Shown here one piece after another: positions 42,441-50,765 of a DNA stretch of 64,000 nucleotides (its first letter is position 1; each line of letters opens with the position of its first letter). Under the pieces are notes generated by a model. The model searched no databases. It was not told the DNA's origin and saw only the letters and a program-made list of their open reading frames with translations. This DNA comes from Syntrophosphaera sp035450685 (lineage in GTDB: Bacteria > Cloacimonadota > Cloacimonadia > Cloacimonadales > Cloacimonadaceae). A program made the position numbers and the translations under genes. Location: positions 124,001 through 188,000 of the forward strand of contig DAOTNF010000002.1 of the NCBI GenBank assembly GCA_035450685.1, in the 5' to 3' direction.

Positions 42441-42480
42441 AGGAACCTTTTCACCTTCCCTATATCCTGCAAATCCTGTC

Positions 42481-42540
42481 GATCCTGTTATCCGCGTTCT
42501 ATCTCTGCTTCGACAGCATCACGGCATCACGAGATTCCAG
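42481..42540 (+). repeat. R3 intergenic repeat, copy 2
   Basis: GATCCTGTTATCCGCGTTCT, ATCTCTGCTTCGACAGCATC, ACGGCATCACGAGATTCCAG. Matches 3792-3869 over its whole length with few changes. Confidence 0.7.
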
Positions 42541-42678
42541 TACAAATTGTATATAACAGGATGAAAGCGAATTGGCATTACCCCCAGGATAAGGCGACAA
42601 TCTCTGGAACGGGCAGAATTTGATTGACGTGATTGAGCAGAGTAAAAACATGGACTTTATCAAAATCTTGGGGAGAAG

Positions 42679-43152
42679 ATGAACGGACTTTTTCAACCAG
42701 AACTGGTGAAAATCGTAGAAGGGTTCGACACCAAGGAAGAGTGCTTGGTTTATCTGACCAACCTTTTGGCTGATAGCGGAGCCTTGAGTTTCCCGGACCG
42801 TTTCCTGGCCGCAGTAAAGGGCAGGGAGGAAATCATGAGCACCGGGATAGGCAAGGGCGTGGGCATCCCCCATGCAAGAGATCTCACAGTTGCGTTCATG
42901 AAGATCGCGGTCTGCCTGATCAAGCGTCCACTGGAGTTTCAGAGCGTGGACGACCTGCCGGTGCAGTTGGTGTTCATGATCGCAGTGCCCCAGAGCTCCA
43001 ACCGTGAATATATGAAGATTTTACGCGCTCTCTCAGAATACCTGCGCCAGAGCGATAACCGAGACCGTATCATAAACGTTAAAGATGAAACGGAGCTATA
43101 CCATGAAGTGCATACCATTGAAGAGCATATTGATAGCGCTCTGCGCGATTAG
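42679..43152 (+). CDS. PTS EIIA (Ntr/fructose type) protein
   Basis: 157 residues, a single EIIA type-2 domain. The phospho-accepting histidine is H65 in GVGIPHARD; VQLVFMIAVPQSSNREYMKIL is the usual second half. No permease, EIIB or HPr gene is adjacent, so it may be a regulatory EIIA-Ntr rather than a sugar transporter part. GGGGAGAAG is the ribosome-binding site. Its last 50 bp overlap the signal peptide of the following barrel gene, an unusually long overlap. Confidence 0.9.
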   Translation: MNGLFQPELVKIVEGFDTKEECLVYLTNLLADSGALSFPDRFLAAVKGREEIMSTGIGKGVGIPHARDLTVAFMKIAVCLIKRPLEFQSVDDLPVQLVFMIAVPQSSNREYMKILRALSEYLRQSDNRDRIINVKDETELYHEVHTIEEHIDSALRD

Positions 43153-44065
43153 CCTGGGCATCATTCCTTTGGGAGCGATTTCCCAGGACGCGGGCACCAC
43201 CGGATTCAACCAGTTGAAAAACGTCTTTTCCGCAAGAGCCGTGGCTATGGGACAGGCTTTGACGGGGATAGACAAAAACCCGGATGGCGTGTTTTTCAAT
43301 CCAGCCGCGATCATCCGCATGGAACGCAAGGAACTGGGCAGCACCTATACCAACTTCTTCCTGGACTCGCAGGGCGGGCAACTGCAATATCTCGCTCCCA
43401 AAAACAAATACACAGCTTGGGGCTTCGCCGTCAAATACATGGACTGGGGAAGCTTCGATGCCTATGGCGTGGACGAGGAACAGTCACCCGTGGATCTGAA
43501 CCGGAGCTTTGGCGCGCATAACTTTATCGCCAGCGCGTCCCTGGCCAAGTATCTAAGCCCCATGATCGACGCGGGAGCCAGCTTTAAAGTGGTCTATGAC
43601 CAATTGGATGATAAATACGCCGCCGCGGTGCTCCTGGATGTCGGCATGATCCACCACCCGGAGAATGAAAAGATCAAGGTGGGTGCCAGCGTGCGCAACC
43701 TGGGCTACCAGTTTTTGCACTATACCGACGCCAGATACCGTGAAGGCCTGCCCCTGACCTTTGCCGCAGGCATCAGCTATTTGGCTTCGGAAAACCTGTT
43801 GGGCGCCCTGGACATTAGCATGGCCAAGGGAGAAAACCTGGTGGCGAAAGCGGGAATCGAATATGCCGTGCAGCCAGCTTTGAAACTGAGGATGGGCCTC
43901 CGCAGCGACGCCGCTGACCAAAGAGTTGGAGGATTCTGGGGCTGGACTTCCGGCCTTTCTCTGGGAGCAGGATGGAAATGGCGCAGCAACAGGATCGATT
44001 ATGGCCTTTCTTCCTACGGGGATTTGGGAATGATCCATCAGGTCAGCCTGGCACATGAGTTTTAA
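43103..44065 (+). CDS. PorV/PorQ-like outer-membrane barrel protein
   Basis: 320 residues from ATG 43103, which has CGGAG 8 nt upstream and opens a signal peptide (LKSILIALCAISLGIIPLGA). FSARAVAMGQALTGIDKNPD with VFFNPAAI is the GARAxxMGxA...NPA pattern of the PorV/PorQ (UPF0164) family; the rest alternates as a beta-barrel. PorV carries T9SS cargo to the sortase PorU, so this member may serve the sorting-domain proteins encoded in the window, but several paralogues exist in such genomes. It overlaps the PTS gene by 50 bp. Confidence 0.8.
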   Translation: MKCIPLKSILIALCAISLGIIPLGAISQDAGTTGFNQLKNVFSARAVAMGQALTGIDKNPDGVFFNPAAIIRMERKELGSTYTNFFLDSQGGQLQYLAPKNKYTAWGFAVKYMDWGSFDAYGVDEEQSPVDLNRSFGAHNFIASASLAKYLSPMIDAGASFKVVYDQLDDKYAAAVLLDVGMIHHPENEKIKVGASVRNLGYQFLHYTDARYREGLPLTFAAGISYLASENLLGALDISMAKGENLVAKAGIEYAVQPALKLRMGLRSDAADQRVGGFWGWTSGLSLGAGWKWRSNRIDYGLSSYGDLGMIHQVSLAHEF

Positions 44066-44097
44066 ACACGTAGTCAAGCTGGGACGGAATACTGTTC

Positions 44098-46185
44098 ATG
44101 CGTGATTTTCTCCTTGAAATCGGAGTGGAAGAGATTCCGGCTCCGCACCTTGGGCCAGCCACGGACTTTTTAAAAAGCTCATTTGTCAAACTGATGGAGA
44201 GCAGCGGGCTTTCTTTTGACGCGCTGTCCGTCAGCTCCACTCCCAGGCGTTTTTTCGTGCTGGCCTCCTCTGTGCAGGAAATGCAGGCGGATATCCGGGT
44301 CAAAAAAACCGGGCCTGCCAAACAAATTGCCTACGACGAATCCGGCAAGCTGCTTCCCGCGGCACTGGGTTTTTTGAAGAAAAACAAGGCCAGCGAACAG
44401 GACATCTATATAGAAAAAACAGATAAAGGCGAGTTCATCGCCCTGGATTACACCCTCCCGGGCAGGGCTACCCAGGACATTTTGCGGGATTGGATTCTGG
44501 ATATCATTCACCAGATACCATTTGCCAAAAGCATGATCTGGAACGACTCCCGCCTCGCGTTCAGCCGCCCCCTGCGCTGGCTGTGCGTCCTGTGGGGGCC
44601 GGACGTGATCGAACTCACGGTCTCTGGAGTGAGCAGCGGCAGGCAAAGCCGGGGAAACCGCTGGCTTGGACTGGACAGGCGGCTGGATATCCCGGAACCC
44701 CGTGACTATCTGGAAATCCTGAGAGAAAACGCGGTGCTGGCAGATCGCCGGGAACGCAGGGAAACAATATCGCAAGGCTTGCAAAACGCCTTCCCCTCCG
44801 GCAATCTTGCCGTAATAGAGGACGAACGGCTGATCGATACCGTGACCGACCTCGTGGAAAACCCCAACGCCGTGGTTGCGGAGTTCCAGGCAGAATATCT
44901 GGACATACCCGAAAAGATCATCACCTCCACCATCAGCCAGAACCAGAAGTGCTTTTCCGTGCGCGACGGTCAGGGAAAACTCAGCAACAAGTTTGTCTTC
45001 ATTTCCAACGGAGACGCGGCACATGCCGGGTTGATCCGGAAAGGTAATGAAAAAGTGGTGAATGCCCGCCTGGCAGACGCGTTGTGGTATTTCAAAGAAG
45101 ACACCCGCGTCTCACTTGAGACCTATGTTCCCCGCCTGGAAGAGGTGGTGTTTCAGTCGCAGTTGGGCAGCATGGCGGCGCGCACCAAACGCATTGAGGA
45201 ACTGAGCAGCCTGCTTTGCAATGAACTTGGTCTGGATAGAGAGCAAAGCAAATTGGTGGACAGAACGGCTCACCTCTGCAAAGCAGACCTGGTCACCAAT
45301 ATGCTTGGGGAAAAAGAGTTTACCAAGCTCCAGGGCTACATCGGAAAGCACTACGCCCTGGCAAGCGGAGAACCTGAGACGGTTGCCGAGGGAATCTATG
45401 AGCATTACATGCCCCGCGGCAACAACGACAGCCTGCCCCAAACTGTTACCGGAGCTGTGGTGGCTGTAGCCGACAAGCTGGACAGCGTTTGCGGGATAAT
45501 CGGCGTGGGCCTGGTGCCCACGGGTTCGGCAGATCCTTTCGCGCTGCGCCGCGCCGCCAATGGCGTGGTTCAGATTCTGGCGGACAGGGGTTGGGAAGTG
45601 GAGCTTTCACTGCTCATCGAAAAATCCCTGCAAAGCGCCGGCGAAGACGCGGAGCTGAAAAGCAATTCCGCAGATACGGTGCGTTCCTTTTTCCGTCAGA
45701 GGGTGAACTGGCTGCTGACCCAGTTGAATCTGGATTATGACGTGATAGACAGCGTGATGCACCTGAGCCTGGGGAGCATTCCGGATCTGAAACGGCGCGC
45801 AATCGCTCTGCAGCAGTTCAGGGAAGAGGAGGACTTCAAGCGCCTGGTGATCGGATTCAAGAGGGTTGCCAATATCCTGGAGGATCAAAAAGAGTTCCCA
45901 CCTCTAAACGAGAACCTGTTAAGCCCCGGGCCAGAGACAGAGCTGTTTGTGGCTCTGAAAGGGCTGAGAACAGCGTTGACGGACAGTCTCGCCCGCTCTG
46001 ACCATAAGGCGGCCATCTCGCTACTGGTGCAGTTCGGCGACTTGATCGACAGATTTTTTGACGCGGTGCTGGTCAATTGCGACGACCTGCAACTGCGCTC
46101 CAACCGCCATTCGCTGCTCAATCTGGTCAAGCAGGAATTCCTGCGGGTGGCCGATATATCAAAAATAGTGATAGAATCAGAATAA
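44098..46185 (+). CDS. glyS: Glycyl-tRNA synthetase beta subunit
   Basis: 695 residues. FLLEIGVEEIPAPHLGPA at the start, GNRWLG, NPNAVVAEF and ISQNQKCFSVRDG define GlyS, and the last third holds the HD-like region (YEHYMPRG, ADKLDSV) and the DALR-like C-terminal domain. GlyS acts with the alpha subunit GlyQ to charge tRNA-Gly. No glyQ is adjacent: a barrel gene precedes and pta follows, so glyQ must be elsewhere. The usual glyQ-glyS order is therefore broken here. Confidence 0.95.
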   Translation: MRDFLLEIGVEEIPAPHLGPATDFLKSSFVKLMESSGLSFDALSVSSTPRRFFVLASSVQEMQADIRVKKTGPAKQIAYDESGKLLPAALGFLKKNKASEQDIYIEKTDKGEFIALDYTLPGRATQDILRDWILDIIHQIPFAKSMIWNDSRLAFSRPLRWLCVLWGPDVIELTVSGVSSGRQSRGNRWLGLDRRLDIPEPRDYLEILRENAVLADRRERRETISQGLQNAFPSGNLAVIEDERLIDTVTDLVENPNAVVAEFQAEYLDIPEKIITSTISQNQKCFSVRDGQGKLSNKFVFISNGDAAHAGLIRKGNEKVVNARLADALWYFKEDTRVSLETYVPRLEEVVFQSQLGSMAARTKRIEELSSLLCNELGLDREQSKLVDRTAHLCKADLVTNMLGEKEFTKLQGYIGKHYALASGEPETVAEGIYEHYMPRGNNDSLPQTVTGAVVAVADKLDSVCGIIGVGLVPTGSADPFALRRAANGVVQILADRGWEVELSLLIEKSLQSAGEDAELKSNSADTVRSFFRQRVNWLLTQLNLDYDVIDSVMHLSLGSIPDLKRRAIALQQFREEEDFKRLVIGFKRVANILEDQKEFPPLNENLLSPGPETELFVALKGLRTALTDSLARSDHKAAISLLVQFGDLIDRFFDAVLVNCDDLQLRSNRHSLLNLVKQEFLRVADISKIVIESE

Positions 46186-46197
46186 TCTGGAGTATAA

Positions 46198-47190
46198 ATG
46201 AATATCATCGAAACCTTGAAAGCCAAAGCCGCCGCCCTGGGCGGACGCATTGTGCTGCCTGAAAGCCACGACGAAAGGATGTTGCGGGCGGCAGATGCCG
46301 TGATCTCGGAAGCTTTGGCGGAAGTGATCCTGGTTGGCGATCCGCAAACGGTGCGGGACAAAGCCGGAAGCATGGGTCTGGATCTTAGCCGGGCTACGAT
46401 CCTTGACCCCGCGAAGCACCCAGACATTGAAAAGTTCGCCAATTATTTCTATGAAAAACGAAAAGAAAAGGGCGTTACGCCGGAACAAGCCCGGCAGACT
46501 GTGTTGAACGAGCTGTTTTTTGGAGCCATGCTGGTCAAGTTTGGCTTGGCTGACGGAATGGTGGCCGGAGCGGTGAACACCACTGCCGACGTTTTGCGCT
46601 CGGCGCTCCAGGTGGTTGGTGTCGCCCCTGGATTGAAAACAGTGTCCAGCAGCTTTATCATGCTGGTCTATGACTACATGGGCGAAGACCGCATATACCT
46701 CTTCGCCGATTGTGCCGTGGTGCCTAATCCGGATCCCGAGCAATTGGCGGACATCGCGATAAGCACAGCGCACACCCGCAAATCCATCCTGGGCGATGAG
46801 CCGCGCGTGGCACTGCTCTCATTTTCAACCATGGGCAGCGCCAAACACGAGCTTGTGGAAAAAGTGCAGCAAACCAAGGCGATACTGGATCAGCGCAAGG
46901 TGGACTTTGCTTACGACGGAGAAATGCAACTGGACGCCGCGATCGTGCCCCACATTGCCAAAAGCAAGGCCCCAGGCAGCACGGTGGCTGGACAAGCGAA
47001 CACCCTGATCTTTCCAGACCTGCAATCGGGCAACATAGGATACAAGCTCACACAACGCTTCGCCAAAGCCGAGGCCATCGGTCCGATCATCCAGGGACTT
47101 GCCGCTCCAATCTGCGACCTCTCCCGGGGTTGTTCTATGGAAGACATTGTCAACACCTGTGTTCTGGTACTTCTGATGGGAAAAAAATAA
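46198..47190 (+). CDS. pta: Phosphate acetyltransferase (short form)
   Basis: 330 residues, the short single-domain Pta/EutD form lacking the N-terminal regulatory domain. GRIVLPESHDERMLRAA, SGAVNTTADVLR-like AGAVNTTADVLRSAL, DYMGEDRIYLFADCAV, STMGSAKHELVEKV and ANTLIFPDLQSGNIGYKL are all typical. It interconverts acetyl-CoA and acetyl phosphate for ATP gain in fermenters. No ackA follows. CTGGAG precedes the ATG. The spacing of 12 bp to glyS and 13 bp to the aminotransferase suggests one transcript. Confidence 0.95.
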   Translation: MNIIETLKAKAAALGGRIVLPESHDERMLRAADAVISEALAEVILVGDPQTVRDKAGSMGLDLSRATILDPAKHPDIEKFANYFYEKRKEKGVTPEQARQTVLNELFFGAMLVKFGLADGMVAGAVNTTADVLRSALQVVGVAPGLKTVSSSFIMLVYDYMGEDRIYLFADCAVVPNPDPEQLADIAISTAHTRKSILGDEPRVALLSFSTMGSAKHELVEKVQQTKAILDQRKVDFAYDGEMQLDAAIVPHIAKSKAPGSTVAGQANTLIFPDLQSGNIGYKLTQRFAKAEAIGPIIQGLAAPICDLSRGCSMEDIVNTCVLVLLMGKK

Positions 47191-47203
47191 GCTGGAGGAA
47201 AAC

Positions 47204-48406
47204 ATGGCGATCAAACTATCAAACCGAACCATCCTGATCAAACCCTCACCCACCCTCACCCTGTCCGCCAAGGCCAAAGAGATGTCGGCCGCCGGAATCG
47301 ATGTGGTCAACTTTGGAGTGGGAGAGCCGGATTTTAACACACCTGAATATATCAAGAAAGCCGCTCACCAAGCGATTGACGACAACTTTACCCGCTACAC
47401 CGCCAATCCCGGCATCCCCGAGCTCAAAAACGCCATCTGCGCAAAGCTTTTAAGGGAAAACAAACTAAGTTACCAGCCAAACCAGATTCTGGTCTCACCC
47501 GGAGCAAAGGCTTCCATCGTGAACATCCTGGTCGCGGTCTGTGACTTTAACGACCAGGTCCTGATGCCCATGCCATATTGGGTCAGCTACCCCTATCAGG
47601 CGATGCTGGCGGATGCCCAGCCCGTTTACATCCCCACCCTGGAAGAGGATAGCTACAAACTGACGCCAGCCGCGCTGAGCAAAGCCATCGGGGAAAACCC
47701 CGCGGCTAAGGTGTTGATCCTCAATTCACCCAGCAATCCCACAGGTGCCGTATATACCAGGCCTGAGCTGGAAAAACTGGCGGAGGTCTGCCTGAAGCAC
47801 AACCTGCTGGTGGTCTCCGATGAGATCTATGAACGCCTGGTATATGATGGAACGGAACATGTTTCCACAGCCTCACTCAGCCCGGAAATGCAGGAGCATA
47901 CGGTTGTGATCAACGGAGTTTCCAAAGCCTATGCCATGACTGGCTGGCGCCTCGGTTACGCCGCCGGTCCCGCGCATATCATCGCTGCCGCCGGAAGGGT
48001 GCAGGCACACGCCACTTCTTGCGTTAATTCGATCACGCAAAAAGCCTGCGTAACGGCCTTGAATGAAGAGGACGATTCGATCGAGATGATGAGAAAACAG
48101 TTTGAACAGCGCCGGAATTTCCTGTATGAAGAGCTGAGCAAGCTTCCGCACATCTCTTGTTTCAAGCCTCAGGGCGCATTTTACATCATGCCCAATATCA
48201 GTTGGTATCTGAAGAACAACAAGGCTGGAATCCAATGCTCCGACGAGTTCTGCACCCAACTGCTCGAAAAGCATCACGTGGCCCTGGTTTCGGGAGGTTC
48301 TTTCGGAATCGAATCCAACGTCCGCTTCTCCTACGCCAACAGCATGGACAACCTGCGCAAGGGCGTGAGCCGTTTTGCCGCGTTTTTGGAAGAACTGAGA
48401 GCTTGA
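47204..48406 (+). CDS. PLP-dependent aminotransferase, class I (aspartate aminotransferase-like)
   Basis: 400 residues. GVGEPDFNTPEYIKKAA at the start, LNSPSNPTGAVY (substrate-carboxylate binding), SDEIYERLVYDG and the PLP lysine K241 in INGVSKAYAMTGWRLGYAAG. This is the class I subgroup Ib (AspB) pattern, making aspartate from oxaloacetate or acting on related amino acids. A GCTGGAGG site is present. It fits an amino-acid-fermenting lifestyle, though specificity cannot be read. Confidence 0.93.
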   Translation: MAIKLSNRTILIKPSPTLTLSAKAKEMSAAGIDVVNFGVGEPDFNTPEYIKKAAHQAIDDNFTRYTANPGIPELKNAICAKLLRENKLSYQPNQILVSPGAKASIVNILVAVCDFNDQVLMPMPYWVSYPYQAMLADAQPVYIPTLEEDSYKLTPAALSKAIGENPAAKVLILNSPSNPTGAVYTRPELEKLAEVCLKHNLLVVSDEIYERLVYDGTEHVSTASLSPEMQEHTVVINGVSKAYAMTGWRLGYAAGPAHIIAAAGRVQAHATSCVNSITQKACVTALNEEDDSIEMMRKQFEQRRNFLYEELSKLPHISCFKPQGAFYIMPNISWYLKNNKAGIQCSDEFCTQLLEKHHVALVSGGSFGIESNVRFSYANSMDNLRKGVSRFAAFLEELRA

Positions 48407-48418
48407 GGCAAATAGTCC

Positions 48419-48646
48419 ATGAACGAATTAAATGATAAAAACAAAGACCGCTGGACTGACCGGCGTAAGAGCGCCTATAACTGGAAAAGGCTGATCTTTA
48501 TGTTCCTGCTGCTGGCGGCAATCCTGATCCTGATCAAGAAACTGGATACTGTTGGCCAGCGTGAAAACAGCACTACAATAGAGATCATAGATTCCACAGC
48601 CACGCCAACCGACACTACGGCAGTGCAAGGGGTTCCGGTTCAATGA
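48419..48646 (+). CDS. Small single-pass membrane protein
   Basis: 75 residues. A charged N-terminus (NELNDKNKDRWTDRRKSAYN), one transmembrane helix (LIFMFLLLAAILILI, about 25-40) and a Thr/Ser-rich C-terminal tail that would face the periplasm. Length and layout recall small division- or envelope-related anchors (FtsL/DivIC-like topology), but nothing proves that. It overlaps the PfkB gene by four bases (ATGA). Confidence 0.7.
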   Translation: MNELNDKNKDRWTDRRKSAYNWKRLIFMFLLLAAILILIKKLDTVGQRENSTTIEIIDSTATPTDTTAVQGVPVQ

Positions 48647-49533
48647 GCCTCGTGGTTGTTGGCTCCGTTGCTCTGGATACGATCGAAACCCCCTCCGGGA
48701 AAGTGTGTGACGCTCTGGGTGGTTCTGCTATCTACGCCTCCCTGGCCGCATCCTACTTTGCTCCAACCAAAGTAGTAGGTGTGGTGGGAGAGGATTTTCC
48801 CCAGCCGGGCATCGAACTGCTGCAAAGGCACGGGGTATGTCTGGACGGCTTGGAAACGAAAGCGGGAAAGACATTCCGCTGGAACGGCAGATACCAGAAC
48901 CTCAATCAGGCAGACACCTTGAGCACTGAACTCAATGTTTTTGCGGATTTCTCGCCCCAATTGCCCCCCAGTTGCAGGTCTTGCGAAAGCTTGCTGCTGG
49001 CCAATATTCATCCCGCGTTGCAGTTGCAGGTGCTGAACCAGATCGAGAGTTACCGCTGGGTCGCCTGCGACACCATGAACTATTGGATCGACCTCTGCCC
49101 GGAGCTGCTGACCGAAGTGATCGGGAGAGTGGATATCGTTTTTATCAACGAAGACGAAATCAGGCAATACACCAAGTCGCACAACATCTTCTCGGGAGCC
49201 CGTAAGTTGATCGGCCTGGGAGCCAGGGCAGTGGTCATCAAACGGGGGGAATACGGCAGTGTGGCCGTGTTCGACAACGATTTGTTCTTTGCTCCCGCCT
49301 ACCCTGTGGAGCAGGTGAAAGACCCCACTGGAGCCGGGGACGCGTTCGCCGGGGGTTTTATGAGTTATCTGGCTACCCAGAGCGATTTGAGCAAGCTTGC
49401 CGTGCGCAAAGCCGTACGCCTGGGAACCGTGATGGCTGCCCTGAACGTGGGAGACTTCAGCGTGGAGGGTCTAACGGATCTGGACACCAACAAGATCGAT
49501 ACAATGATCAAGGAACTGCAGGAATGGTCTTGA
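48643..49533 (+). CDS. PfkB-family carbohydrate kinase
   Basis: 296 residues. GGSAIYASLAASYFAPTKVVG and VVGEDFPQPGIELL at the N-terminus, and the C-terminal anion-hole signature KDPTGAGDAFAGGFMSYLA with the catalytic Asp. The family phosphorylates sugars or nucleosides; the IINEDE-like FINEDEIRQYT and CDTMNYWI segments do not settle the substrate. It starts within the stop of the small membrane gene and is followed by purM one base later. Confidence 0.9.
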   Translation: MSLVVVGSVALDTIETPSGKVCDALGGSAIYASLAASYFAPTKVVGVVGEDFPQPGIELLQRHGVCLDGLETKAGKTFRWNGRYQNLNQADTLSTELNVFADFSPQLPPSCRSCESLLLANIHPALQLQVLNQIESYRWVACDTMNYWIDLCPELLTEVIGRVDIVFINEDEIRQYTKSHNIFSGARKLIGLGARAVVIKRGEYGSVAVFDNDLFFAPAYPVEQVKDPTGAGDAFAGGFMSYLATQSDLSKLAVRKAVRLGTVMAALNVGDFSVEGLTDLDTNKIDTMIKELQEWS

Positions 49534-49534
49534 T

Positions 49535-50569
49535 ATGACAGACAAACGCATAGACTACAGGTCTTCCGGCGTGGATATCCAGGCCGGCGAAGACGCCGTG
49601 GACAACATCAAGCAGATGGTGCGCGAAACCTATGACCACAACGTATTGGGCGATCTGGGCAGCTTTGGCGGCCTGTATCGCTTCGACACATCACAGTATC
49701 AGGCTCCGGTATTGGTTTCCAGCACCGACGGGGTCGGCACCAAGCTGATGGTGGCTGTTCTGGCAGGCAGATACGATACCGTAGGCCAGGACCTGGTAAA
49801 CCACTGTGTAAACGATATTCTGGTCCAGGGCGCGCTCCCCCTGTTCTTTCTGGATTACATTGGGTTGGGAAAGCTTGACCAGGCAATGGTGCAGGAAGTA
49901 ATAGCCGGGATGGTCAAGGCTTGCCGGGAAAACCAGTGCGTGCTGATTGGCGGCGAGATGGCTGAGATGCCGGGAATCTATCGGGAGAAAGACTTTGATC
50001 TGGCAGGCACCATAGTGGGCGTGGTGGAACAGAGCTCACTGTTGCCAGCCAACAGGATCCGCTGTGGAGATATTCTGGTCGGCATGCCCAGCACCGGGCT
50101 GCATACCAACGGCTATTCACTGGCCCGTAGAATCGTTTTTGAGCATCTGAAACTGGACGTGGACTCTTATGTGAACGACCTCAAGGCAACAGTGGGCGAG
50201 CTTCTGCTGGCTATCCACAAAAGCTATCTGCAGGAGATAAAACCACATCTCCACGACAGACGCTTGCACGGCCTGGCACATATCACGGGGGGTGGCATCC
50301 CCGGCAACTTGAAACGGATAATTCCGGATGGGCTTTCCGCTCTGGTGAGTTACGACCTGGATGAGATTCCGCCTTTGTTCAGGTGGTTGGGAGAAAGCGC
50401 CGACCTGCGTCTTGAGGAAATGCGCAGCGCCTTCAACCTGGGAATTGGCATGATCGCTGTTGTCGATCCCGGCTTTGTGGGAGATTTTATGAGGGATACA
50501 AATTACCTCGTGCTGGGTGAGATCGAAGAATCGCGTCCAGGCTTTGAAAAAGTGATGTTCATTCAATGA
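49535..50569 (+). CDS. purM: Phosphoribosylformylglycinamidine cyclo-ligase (AIR synthetase)
   Basis: 344 residues. It closes the imidazole ring in step five of purine synthesis. YRSSGVDIQAGEDAV at the start, SSTDGVGTKLMVA (ATP loop), GGEMAEMPGIY, GMPSTGLHTNGYSL and ITGGGIPGNL are diagnostic. It begins one base after the PfkB stop, so it is the last gene of the 42679-50569 run. No other purine gene is visible. Confidence 0.96.
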   Translation: MTDKRIDYRSSGVDIQAGEDAVDNIKQMVRETYDHNVLGDLGSFGGLYRFDTSQYQAPVLVSSTDGVGTKLMVAVLAGRYDTVGQDLVNHCVNDILVQGALPLFFLDYIGLGKLDQAMVQEVIAGMVKACRENQCVLIGGEMAEMPGIYREKDFDLAGTIVGVVEQSSLLPANRIRCGDILVGMPSTGLHTNGYSLARRIVFEHLKLDVDSYVNDLKATVGELLLAIHKSYLQEIKPHLHDRRLHGLAHITGGGIPGNLKRIIPDGLSALVSYDLDEIPPLFRWLGESADLRLEEMRSAFNLGIGMIAVVDPGFVGDFMRDTNYLVLGEIEESRPGFEKVMFIQ

Positions 50570-50640
50570 AAAATCTGCGTCTCGCCAATCTCCAAAACCA
50601 GCTTAAAGATGCGTCCGGTGGACACAATCCGAAAAAATCC

Positions 50641-50669
50641 TTGACGGTTTTTGGGAAACCATATATTCG
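50641..50669 (+). promoter_or_regulatory. Possible promoter of the TonB receptor operon
   Basis: TTGACG (50641-50646) with TATATT at 50662-50667 (15-bp spacer) or TATTCG at 50664-50669 (17-bp spacer), about 100 bp before the receptor start. The spacer or the -10 is suboptimal in either reading. Confidence 0.35.
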
Positions 50670-50765
50670 TGACCAACTGTAATTATGGTAGGCAGCACAG
50701 CTGTTTGACCTTTAGTAACGTAAACTAAGATAGAAATAATGCCATAGAGAGAAGGGAGGTTCTCG

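Larger units (their letters stand above)
42156..42678. other. Repeat-bearing gene-free interval
   Basis: Holds R1 copy 3 (42182-42266), R1 copy 4 (42335-42440) and R3 copy 2 (42481-42540). A TTCGTGTTAATTAGTGTAAT motif at about 42303 looks like another dispersed element. No gene is credible. The 5' end of the PTS gene starts within 140 bp of the last repeat. Confidence 0.65.
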
